In this document: one piece after another, positions 5,859 through 11,667 of the stretch | Layout of the letters: each line of letters opens with the position of its first letter | How positions within the stretch are numbered: the stretch's first letter is position 1 | NCBI GenBank assembly: GCA_036271855.1 | Contig: DATAZV010000304.1 | Span: 1-11,667 of the forward strand | DNA: 11,667 bases | Source: JAQGMJ01 sp036271855 | GTDB taxonomy: Bacteria; Pseudomonadota; Gammaproteobacteria; Burkholderiales; JAEUOS01 | Direction of reading: 5' to 3' | The notes under the pieces: generated by a model | What the model was told of the DNA's origin: nothing | The model's database searches: none | The model's input: only the letters and a program-made list of their open reading frames with translations | Made by a program: the position numbers and the translations under genes

Positions 5859-6836
5859 ATGAAATCCAAAGCAGTGCGTATCCAGGCCCACGGCGCCGCC
5901 GATGTCCTGAAGATTGAAACCGTCGATGTCGCCGATCCCGGCCCCAACGAGGTGCTGATCCGCCACACCGCCATTGGCCTGAACTTCCAGGACATCTACC
6001 AGCGTTCCGGCTTCTACCAGTTGCCGATGCCCGCGGGCCTGGGCACCGAAGGCGCGGGCGTGGCCGAAAAAGTCGGCGCCAACGTCAAGGACATCAAGGC
6101 CGGCGACCGCGTCTGCTACGCCGGCGGCGCGCCCGGCAGCTATGCCGAATACCGCCTGTTCCCCGCCGACCGGGTGATCAAGACCCCGGCCAACGTCACC
6201 GACGAGCAGGCCGCCGCCAGCCTGCTCAAGGGCATGACCGCCGAATACCTGCTGAACCGCTGCTACCCCGTGCGCACCGGCGAGTTCGTGCTGTTCCACG
6301 CCGCCGCCGGCGGTGTCGGCCTGGTGGCCGGCCAGTGGGGCAAGCACCTGGGCGCGAAAATGATCGGCATCGCCGGCGGCGCGGAAAAATGCAAACTGGC
6401 CCTGGCCAACGGCTACGCCCATTGCATCGACCGCAACAGCGAAGACGTGGTCGCCCGCGTGAAAGAAATCACCGGCGGCAAAGGCGTGCCGGTGGTCTAT
6501 GACTCGGTCGGCAAGAACAGTTTCGACCAGTCGCTGCACAGTTTGGCAGCGCGCGGGTACTTCGTCTCCTTCGGCACCACCACCGGCGCGCCGCCGCCGG
6601 TCGAAGCCGGCGCCCTGCAAAAGGGGGGCTCGCTGTATTTCACCCGCCCCACGCTGGTCACTTATACCGCCAGCACCGAAGACCTGCGCGCTTCCGCCAA
6701 GGCGCTGTTCGAGCTCGTCGGCTCGGGCGCGATCAAGGTGAGCGTCAACCAGAAGTATCCGCTGGCCGATATCGTCAAGGCGCACCAGGACCTGGAAAGC
6801 GGCAAGACCAGCGGCTCGACCATCATCGTTCCGTAA
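5859..6836 (+). CDS. NADPH:quinone oxidoreductase, zinc-free MDR family
   Basis: The product has 325 residues. The quinone-oxidoreductase group of the medium-chain dehydrogenase/reductase superfamily reduces quinones or enones with NADPH in the cytoplasm and lacks the zinc ligands of alcohol dehydrogenases. Marks are LNFQDIYQRSGFY (41-53), GLGTEGAGVAEKVG (60-73), AGDRVCYAG (81-89), the coenzyme loop AAAGGVGLVAGQWGK (148-162) and YDSVGK. The C-terminus ends GSTIIVP, typical of the family. The ATG at 5859 is preceded by AGAGGA (5843-5848); a GTG at 5826 is in frame but would add 11 non-homologous residues. It is the first gene of the long right-hand run, and the next gene starts 10 bases after its stop, implying co-transcription. 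The physiological substrate is unknown; a housekeeping or detoxifying role is as likely as a pathway-specific one. Confidence 0.93.
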   Translation: MKSKAVRIQAHGAADVLKIETVDVADPGPNEVLIRHTAIGLNFQDIYQRSGFYQLPMPAGLGTEGAGVAEKVGANVKDIKAGDRVCYAGGAPGSYAEYRLFPADRVIKTPANVTDEQAAASLLKGMTAEYLLNRCYPVRTGEFVLFHAAAGGVGLVAGQWGKHLGAKMIGIAGGAEKCKLALANGYAHCIDRNSEDVVARVKEITGGKGVPVVYDSVGKNSFDQSLHSLAARGYFVSFGTTTGAPPPVEAGALQKGGSLYFTRPTLVTYTASTEDLRASAKALFELVGSGAIKVSVNQKYPLADIVKAHQDLESGKTSGSTIIVP

Positions 6837-6846
6837 AGGAGCTTTT

Positions 6847-7314
6847 ATGCCTCTCTCGCACATCGAACACATCCTGGTTTCCACCGACGACATGGACAAG
6901 ACGCGCGACTGGTACGCGTCGGTCCTCGGCATGCACGAAGGCTGGCATCCGGAATTCAACTTCCCGGTCTACTGGATGTACCTGGGCGATGTCGACATCG
7001 TGCACATCGGGCCGTCGGCGAAGATCGCCGGCAGCAACCAGCAGACCTACCTCGGGCGCATCGGCCAGGACACCGGCGCCGGCACCGGCGCGCTGGACCA
7101 CATCGCCTTTCGTGCCACCGGCCTGACCGAGATGAAAGAGCACCTGAAGAGCAAGGGCATCGACTACAAGGAGCGCCGCGCCAACGGCCAGGCGCTGTAT
7201 CAGTTGTTCTTTCTCGACCCCAACGGCATCAAGGTGGAACTCAATTTCGACTCTGTCGAAGCCGAAGGCCACAAGCCCGAAGTCAACGCCGCCAATTTCG
7301 TCAAGCAAAGCTGA
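6847..7314 (+). CDS. VOC-fold (glyoxalase/dioxygenase superfamily) protein
   Basis: The product has 155 residues and a single vicinal-oxygen-chelate domain. It opens with HIEHILVSTDDMDKTRDWYASVLG, split here as a metal-ligand strand (H8) and the DWY..VLG helix (21-28). It continues with DHIAFRA (H85) and FLDPNGIKVELNF (E131), giving the expected H, H, E metal ligands. The family includes glyoxalase I, methylmalonyl-CoA epimerase, fosfomycin-resistance enzymes and extradiol dioxygenases. The length and one clear domain fit a small lyase, isomerase or dioxygenase-like protein, but the reaction cannot be chosen. AAAGGAG ends five bases before the ATG. The 10-base gap from the quinone oxidoreductase and 41-base gap to the dehydrogenase gene place it inside an operon. 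Confidence 0.9.
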   Translation: MPLSHIEHILVSTDDMDKTRDWYASVLGMHEGWHPEFNFPVYWMYLGDVDIVHIGPSAKIAGSNQQTYLGRIGQDTGAGTGALDHIAFRATGLTEMKEHLKSKGIDYKERRANGQALYQLFFLDPNGIKVELNFDSVEAEGHKPEVNAANFVKQS

Positions 7315-7355
7315 ACCAACAACACCAACATGATGCAAACCACCAGGGCCGCGCG

Positions 7356-8402
7356 ATGAGCGACAAATTTCCCGCCGCGCAATTGCGCCGTTTCATGACC
7401 GATGCCTTCGTCGCCGTCGGCCTGCCGAAGGCCGATGCCGAACGGGTCGCCACGCTGATGGCGCGTGCCGACGAGAGCGGTGGCGACGGCCACGGCGTGT
7501 TCCGCCTGCCGCAATACATCCGCCGCATCAAGGCCGGCGCGGTCAACCTGAAGCCGAACATCCGCATCGAGCGCGAAAGCGTCGCCACCGCCCTGGTCGA
7601 TGGCGATAACGGCATGGGCCACCTGGTCATGTCCTTCGCCACCGAAACCGCGATCGCCAAGGCGAAAACCGCCGGCGTCGCCTGGGTCGGCGTGCGCATG
7701 AGCAACCATGCAGGTCCCGCCTCGCTGTACGCCTCGATGCCGATCGAGCACGGCCTGATCGGCCTGTACATGGCGGTGGGCAACGCCAACCACCTGCCGC
7801 CCTGGGGCGGCATCGACATGCTGCTTTCCACCAACCCGATCGCCATCGGCGTGCCGGCGGCGGAAGAGCAGGCGGTGGTGCTCGACATGGCCACCACTGT
7901 CGCCGCCTACGGCAAGGTGAAGACCAAGGCGCAGCGCGGCGAGATGATGCCGGAGGGCTGGATGATGGATCGCGAAGGCAAGCCCCTGCTCGACCCGAAG
8001 CGCTCCGAAGAAGGCTTCCTGCTGCCCATCGGCGGCTACAAGGGCTATGGCCTGTCGCTGCTGTTCGGCCTGCTCGCCGGCACGCTCAACGGCGCGGCGA
8101 TGGGCAAGGACGTGATCGACTTCAACAACGACGATAGCTCGGTGACCAACACCGGGCATTGCATCGTGGTGGTCGACCCGGCCTCCTTCGGCGACCCTGC
8201 CGAGTTCCGCCGCAACGTCGATACCGTAGTGCGCGACCTGCGTGCCTCCAAGCGCCTGCCCGGCGTGGAGCGCATCTGGCTGCCGGGCGAGCAAAGCGCG
8301 ATCAAGCGCACCGAACGCGCCCGCGACGGCGTGCCGGTGCCACCTGCGCTGCAGGCGACGCTGGCCAAGGTGGCCGCCGAGCTGGGCATCGCACCGCTGT
8401 AA
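7356..8402 (+). CDS. Ldh_2 family malate/L-lactate-type NAD(P)-dependent dehydrogenase
   Basis: The product has 348 residues, the usual length of the Ldh_2 (PF02615) family, which oxidises 2-hydroxy acids or reduces 2-oxo acids (malate, L-lactate, ureidoglycolate, sulfolactate, 2,3-diketogulonate). This fold is unlike classical Rossmann lactate dehydrogenases. Marks are GHGVFRLPQY (45-54, with H46 the likely catalytic His and R50 a substrate-binding Arg), DGDNGMGHLV (82-91), RMSNHAGP (114-121), STNPIAIGVPA (158-168), DMATTVAAYGKV and GGYKGYGLSLL. The ATG is preceded by a weak AGGG (7345-7348). A 9-codon open frame from 7330 ends in a TGA overlapping this ATG (ATGA), which could couple translation. 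Its position between the VOC gene and a Bug gene supports a role in catabolising the acid taken up. The exact substrate is unknown. Confidence 0.92.
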   Translation: MSDKFPAAQLRRFMTDAFVAVGLPKADAERVATLMARADESGGDGHGVFRLPQYIRRIKAGAVNLKPNIRIERESVATALVDGDNGMGHLVMSFATETAIAKAKTAGVAWVGVRMSNHAGPASLYASMPIEHGLIGLYMAVGNANHLPPWGGIDMLLSTNPIAIGVPAAEEQAVVLDMATTVAAYGKVKTKAQRGEMMPEGWMMDREGKPLLDPKRSEEGFLLPIGGYKGYGLSLLFGLLAGTLNGAAMGKDVIDFNNDDSSVTNTGHCIVVVDPASFGDPAEFRRNVDTVVRDLRASKRLPGVERIWLPGEQSAIKRTERARDGVPVPPALQATLAKVAAELGIAPL

Positions 8403-8470
8403 GTTTGTAGGCAATCGATTTTGCAAGCGTAGTTCAAATCCAAAACGACACTCAAACGGAGGAGACGACA

Positions 8471-9457
8471 ATGTTGAAACAGGCAATGCTGAACAAACCG
8501 TTACGCGCCATCGCGGCGCTTCTCACCGCAACGCTGCCCATGCTGGCCGGCGCGCAGGCCTATCCGTCGCGGCCGATCCAGATGATCGTGCCGCTGTCGG
8601 CCGGCAGCGCGGTCGACGCCATCATGCGTTCGGTGACGCAAAAGATGTCGGAGAATCTGGGCCAGCAAATCGCGATTGAAAACATCCCCGGCGCCTCCGG
8701 CATTATCGGCGCGGAAAAGCTCAAGTCCGCCACGCCGGACGGCTACACCATCGGCGGCTTCAACGACGGCACCCTGGCGATCCTTCCCGGCCTGAAGGCG
8801 GGTCTGCCGTATGACCCGATCAAGGACTTCGCACCGGTGAGCCTGGTGGCCGGCATCGACTGGGTGCTGGTGGTCAATCCCGATGTGCCGGCGAAAAACC
8901 TGGCCGAATTTCTTGCCATGGTCAAAGCCAAGCCGGGCCAGATCAACTTCTCGTCAGGGGGCAACGGCAGCCCGCAGCAGATCGCGATGGAATTGTTCAA
9001 GGCCGCCGCCAACGTCGACCTGACCCACGTGCCGTATCGCGGCGCCACCCAGGCCGCGCTGGACGTGATCGGCGGGCAGATCCCAACCATGTTCACCGCC
9101 GTGGCGGTGGTGTCGCAGCAGGTGAAGAGCGGCAAGCTGCGCGCCCTCGCCGTGGCCGGCGCCAAGCGCTCGCCGCTGCTGCCCGATGTGCCGACGGTGG
9201 CCGAAGCCGGCGTCAAGGGCTACGAGTTTTCCACCTGGTCGCCGATCATCGTGCCCGCCGCCACCCCCAAGGCGGTGATCGATCGCCTCAATGCCTCGGC
9301 GGTCAAGGCACTGGCCGATCCCGGCCTGCGCGAGCGCCTGATCGCCCAGGGCCTCGTGCCGATGGGTACCCCGCCGGAAGTAGTGACCCAGATGACGCGC
9401 GACGGCATCGCCAAAATGCAGGCCATCGGCAAGCGCGCGAACATCAAGATTGATTAA
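8471..9457 (+). CDS. Bug/TctC-family periplasmic solute-binding protein, Sec signal
   Basis: The product has 328 residues. A Sec signal peptide is visible: basic start with K3, K9 and R12, hydrophobic IAALLTATLPMLAG and probable cleavage after AGAQA near residue 30. The mature part has the family pattern YPSRPIQMIVPL, TPDGYTIGG, LPYDPIKDFAPVSLV, GSPQQIAMELFK, HVPYRGATQAALDVIGGQ, GKLRALAVAG and VPTVAEAGVKGYE. The first ligand loop is PLSAGSAVD, again without the usual PGG. It resembles the upstream Tat-exported paralogue more than the third binding protein. GGAGGA lies just ahead of the ATG (8457-8466 region). Lying between Ldh_2 and GlcG-like genes, it probably binds the substrate of this operon. 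No membrane partner is encoded nearby, so it would share a TTT permease encoded elsewhere or feed a sensor system. Confidence 0.94.
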   Translation: MLKQAMLNKPLRAIAALLTATLPMLAGAQAYPSRPIQMIVPLSAGSAVDAIMRSVTQKMSENLGQQIAIENIPGASGIIGAEKLKSATPDGYTIGGFNDGTLAILPGLKAGLPYDPIKDFAPVSLVAGIDWVLVVNPDVPAKNLAEFLAMVKAKPGQINFSSGGNGSPQQIAMELFKAAANVDLTHVPYRGATQAALDVIGGQIPTMFTAVAVVSQQVKSGKLRALAVAGAKRSPLLPDVPTVAEAGVKGYEFSTWSPIIVPAATPKAVIDRLNASAVKALADPGLRERLIAQGLVPMGTPPEVVTQMTRDGIAKMQAIGKRANIKID

Positions 9458-9508
9458 GCGGCAGGATTGCCGCGCACGGTTTTATTGACCTCAACCCAGG
9501 AGCAGCAA

Positions 9509-9964
9509 ATGACTTACATCGCCAACGCAAAGCGCCTCACTCTCGCAGGCGCGCGCAAGATGGTGCAGGTGGCCGTCGGCATCGCCGAAAAGGAAAGCAT
9601 CCCCATCACCGTGGCCATCGTCGATGCCGGCGGCCACATGCTGGCGCTCGAGCGCATGGACGGCGGGCGTTTCCACACCGTGCATTCCTCCACCACCAAG
9701 GCGGTGAGCGCATCGTCCAACAAGCGGCCCACCACCTCCAAGGGCGCGCAAAACCAGGACCTCGACACCACCCATGCGCTGGGCCTGGCGCTGGCCGCGG
9801 GCCCCTCGCGCTGGACCGCGATGGAAGGCGGCTTCCCGATCATCGTCGAGGGCGAGTGCATCGGCGGCATCGGCGTCTCCGGCGGCGACTGGACCTTCGA
9901 CGAGCGCGTGGCCAAGGCGGCGGTCGAGGCCATCGGCGCCGGCATCAAGATCGACAACAAGTAA
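9509..9964 (+). CDS. GlcG/HbpS-like (DUF336) protein
   Basis: The product has 151 residues. The start at 9509 is chosen over an in-frame upstream codon at 9467 because AGGAGC (9498-9503) is well spaced and MTYIANAKRLTL begins the domain. Marks are VDAGGHMLALERMDG (38-52), STTKAVSAS and the glycine-rich end EGGFPI ... GGIGVSGG (106-126). The family is named for GlcG of the glycolate operon and the haem-binding HbpS of Streptomyces; members are common beside organic-acid catabolic genes, but their biochemical role is mostly unsettled, with haem or cobalamin binding proposed for some. No signal peptide is seen, so it is cytoplasmic here. It lies 51 bases after the Bug gene and 35 bases before a dehydrogenase gene, as an operon member. 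Confidence 0.9.
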   Translation: MTYIANAKRLTLAGARKMVQVAVGIAEKESIPITVAIVDAGGHMLALERMDGGRFHTVHSSTTKAVSASSNKRPTTSKGAQNQDLDTTHALGLALAAGPSRWTAMEGGFPIIVEGECIGGIGVSGGDWTFDERVAKAAVEAIGAGIKIDNK

Positions 9965-9999
9965 GCATCACAAGAAAACGCAACAGGAAGGAAGAAATC

Positions 10000-11013
10000 A
10001 TGGCATTTGAACCCATCAAAGTCGGCTGCCTGGGCATGGGCTGGTGGTCCGACGTACTGGCCGACGCGATGGTGCGATCCGGCAAGCTGAAAATCGCCGC
10101 CTGCTATTCGCGCTCGGAAGACAAGCGTTCCGCCTTCGCCAAGAAGTACGGCTGCACGCCCATGGCCAGCTACGAAGAGATGCTGAACGACAAGTCGATC
10201 GACGCCATCATCAACACCACGCCGAACAATGTGCACCTGGAAACCACGCGCAAGGCGGCCGCGGCCGGCAAGCATGTGTTTCTGGATAAGCCGATCGCCA
10301 ACAGCATTGCCGACGGAAAGGCCCTGACGGACGCCTGTCGTACCGCAAAAGTGGTGCTGGCCCTGGGCTACCAGCGCCGCCGCGAAAGCCAGTTCCGCTG
10401 GATCAGGAAGCAGATCGACGCCGGCGTCTTCGGCAAGCTGGTCAATGCCGAGGCCAACATCAGCCGCGACCGCCTGGGGCAGATCGACCTCACCTCCTGG
10501 CGCTATACCGCCGCCGGCATGCCGGGCGGAGTGATGCTGCAGATCGGCGTGCATTACGTCGACGTGCTGGAATACCTGGTCGGCCCGATCAAGTCGGTCA
10601 GCGGCACCCTGGCGCAACTGGTCCTGCCGGGAGATAACCCGGACGTCGCCAGCCTGCTTTTGGAACATGAGAACGGCGCGCTGTCCACGCTCAACGCCAG
10701 CTACGCCTCCGCCGCAGAAAACTATGTAATGAACATCTACGGCAAGGAAGCCTCGGCCTTCTACGACCTGCACGGCGGCCTGCGCCTGATGAAGCGCGGC
10801 GGCAAAAAGCCGGAACAGATCGAGTTCGCCAAGAACGATGCCTTCGTCGACGAACTCGACGAATTCGCTGCCGCCGTGCGCGGCCAGGGCGAACCCGAGA
10901 CCGGCGGCGAGTACGCCACGCGTTCGCTGGCGATCATCCGCTCCGGCATCAAGTCAGCCGCCGAAGGCCGGCGCATCCTGGTGGCCGACACCCTGGCCGC
11001 AGAAGGGGGTTGA
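10000..11013 (+). CDS. Gfo/Idh/MocA family NAD(P)-dependent oxidoreductase
   Basis: The product has 337 residues. An N-terminal Rossmann domain begins KVGCLGMGWWSD (7-18), with YSRSED (36-41) after the second strand, TTPNNVH (73-79) and LDKPIA (95-100), the family's EKP motif in the form DKP with K97 the expected catalytic lysine. The C-terminal domain carries GGVMLQIGVHYVDVLEYLVG (176-195). H185 and D188 are kept, while the position often occupied by Asp in DxGxHxxD is Q181. Members oxidise sugars, inositols, or ring and aldehyde intermediates of aromatic acids (for example LigC and phthalate dihydrodiol dehydrogenases), so the substrate cannot be assigned. The ATG at 10000 follows AGGAAGGAAG at a good distance; the upstream open frame to 9856 overlaps the GlcG-like gene and is not homologous. 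Confidence 0.93.
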   Translation: MAFEPIKVGCLGMGWWSDVLADAMVRSGKLKIAACYSRSEDKRSAFAKKYGCTPMASYEEMLNDKSIDAIINTTPNNVHLETTRKAAAAGKHVFLDKPIANSIADGKALTDACRTAKVVLALGYQRRRESQFRWIRKQIDAGVFGKLVNAEANISRDRLGQIDLTSWRYTAAGMPGGVMLQIGVHYVDVLEYLVGPIKSVSGTLAQLVLPGDNPDVASLLLEHENGALSTLNASYASAAENYVMNIYGKEASAFYDLHGGLRLMKRGGKKPEQIEFAKNDAFVDELDEFAAAVRGQGEPETGGEYATRSLAIIRSGIKSAAEGRRILVADTLAAEGG

Positions 11014-11038
11014 TGCGCTTCGCGGGGCAATGGTACGC

Positions 11039-11066
11039 TTCGGCTCTTATCCGCATGTCATAAAAT
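11039..11066 (+). promoter_or_regulatory. Candidate promoter before the third Bug gene
   Basis: TAAAAT (11061-11066) is a good -10 match within the 82-base gap. A poor -35-like TTCGGC (11039-11044) lies 16 bases upstream. It would give a leader of about 20-25 bases with GGGA ahead of the ATG at 11096, and would let this gene be expressed apart from the operon. Confidence 0.35.
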
Positions 11067-11095
11067 TGCCGCCATCAAGGCAACAGGGACCTCAA

Positions 11096-11667
11096 ATGGA
11101 AAATAGCTTAACAACGCAAAAAAAAGAAAAACGGGCGCACATCGGCAGGTTGCCGGTGCGTGGGGCATGGCTGGGCAAGGTGCTGCTGGCCGCGGCCGGC
11201 CTGATCTGCGCCGCCGCGCAGGCGCAGGAAGCCTTTCCGGGCAAGGCGCCGATCGAACTGGTGGTGCTGTTCCCGGCCGGCAGCTCGGCCGACGTCAGTG
11301 CCCGCATCCTGGCCGACGGCATGTCGAAAGACCTCGGTGTGCCGGTCACCATTTCCAACAAGCCGGGCGGCGGCGGCACGGTGGGCTACAAATACGTCGC
11401 CGCCTCCCGCCCTTCCGGCCACGTTTTGGTGTGGAATTCGAACTCGGTATCCACCACTTACCATAGCGGCACCTCGGACATCAGCTACCTGGCCTTCGAC
11501 ACGGTGGCGCGGGTGACGGTGGAAATCCCGGCGGTGGTGGTGATGAGCAAGTCGCCATGGAAGAACCTGGATGACCTGCTCAAGTACGCCAAGGCCAATC
11601 CCGGCATGCTCAAGGTGGGTAACTCCGGCGTCGGCAGCCACACCCACATGGCGGCGGCATCGCTGTT
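11096..11667 (+). CDS. Bug/TctC-family solute-binding protein, 3' end outside the window
   Basis: The frame from ATG 11096 is open to the right edge (190 full codons). GGGA lies ahead of the ATG. The signal peptide has a long, charged n-region (TQKKEKRAH, then RLPVRGAWLGK to residue 28), a hydrophobic core VLLAAAGLICAAA and cleavage likely after AQA (residue 43). The mature start AFPGKAPIELVVLFPAGSSADVSARIL has the normal ligand-loop shape (PAGSSAD), unlike the two other binding proteins here. NKPGGGGTVGYKYVA, WKNLDDLLKYAKANPG and NSGVGSHTHMA are standard family segments. It is thus a more distant paralogue that probably binds a different ligand. It may be followed by further transport or catabolic genes beyond the window. 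Confidence 0.9.
   Translation, partial: MENSLTTQKKEKRAHIGRLPVRGAWLGKVLLAAAGLICAAAQAQEAFPGKAPIELVVLFPAGSSADVSARILADGMSKDLGVPVTISNKPGGGGTVGYKYVAASRPSGHVLVWNSNSVSTTYHSGTSDISYLAFDTVARVTVEIPAVVVMSKSPWKNLDDLLKYAKANPGMLKVGNSGVGSHTHMAAASL

Noticed and set aside
5736..6959. Minus-strand open frame of 407 codons opposite the quinone oxidoreductase
   Set aside because: It covers a clear gene plus the start of the next, with no family features of its own.
7200..8486. Minus-strand open frame of 428 codons opposite the Ldh_2 gene
   Set aside because: Composition (His, Ala, Arg, Gly, Asp rich) is typical of an antisense shadow of high-GC coding DNA; no motif, and the other strand encodes a clear enzyme.
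9514..10773. Minus-strand open frame of 419 codons opposite the GlcG and Gfo/Idh genes
   Set aside because: It spans two well-supported genes and their gap with no recognisable domain, so it is a shadow frame.

Overview
The window is GC-rich with strong third-position G/C. It carries three periplasmic solute-binding proteins of the Bug/TctC type, a family greatly expanded in Burkholderiales. Together with the overall gene content this suggests a betaproteobacterial chromosome, probably Burkholderiales; the genus cannot be fixed from the sequence. Coding density is high and almost every gene lies on the + strand. No tRNA, rRNA, CRISPR array, transposase or phage gene was seen, and no gene-free stretch exceeds 300 bases.

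Left part (1-3367). The first gene encodes an LVIVD-type beta-propeller protein and is open at the left edge. It has a striking pattern of histidines, about one per propeller blade. A 161-base gap follows, holding a near-perfect 32 + 32 base inverted repeat (1256-1336) that looks like a dispersed intergenic repeat. Next come a COG0523/CobW-type GTPase with a CxCC metal motif, starting at TTG, and an AraC-family regulator with a promoter-like -10 box so close to the ATG that the mRNA may be leaderless.

Middle part (3368-5858). A Bug-type binding protein with a twin-arginine signal peptide (TTG start) lies downstream of the AraC gene, behind a leader with two small hairpins. After a T-rich spacer comes a fumarylacetoacetate hydrolase-fold enzyme of the fumarylpyruvate hydrolase/acylpyruvase type. 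The only minus-strand gene, a DUF1330 protein, converges on it across an 11-bp palindromic hairpin. A 212-base divergent region then separates DUF1330 from the next operon.

Right part (5859-11667). A same-strand run with gaps of 10-82 bases encodes a zinc-free quinone oxidoreductase, a VOC-fold protein, an Ldh_2/malate-lactate type dehydrogenase, a second Bug protein (Sec signal), a GlcG/HbpS-like protein, a Gfo/Idh/MocA dehydrogenase and a third Bug protein that runs off the right edge. The natural reading is a catabolic operon for one or more organic acids, possibly aromatic-derived: binding proteins capture the acid, two NAD(P)-dependent dehydrogenases act on hydroxy or oxo intermediates, and the FAH-fold enzyme may cleave an acylpyruvate. 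The substrate is not evident. No TctA/TctB membrane component is present, so the Bug proteins must use a transporter encoded elsewhere or act as sensors.
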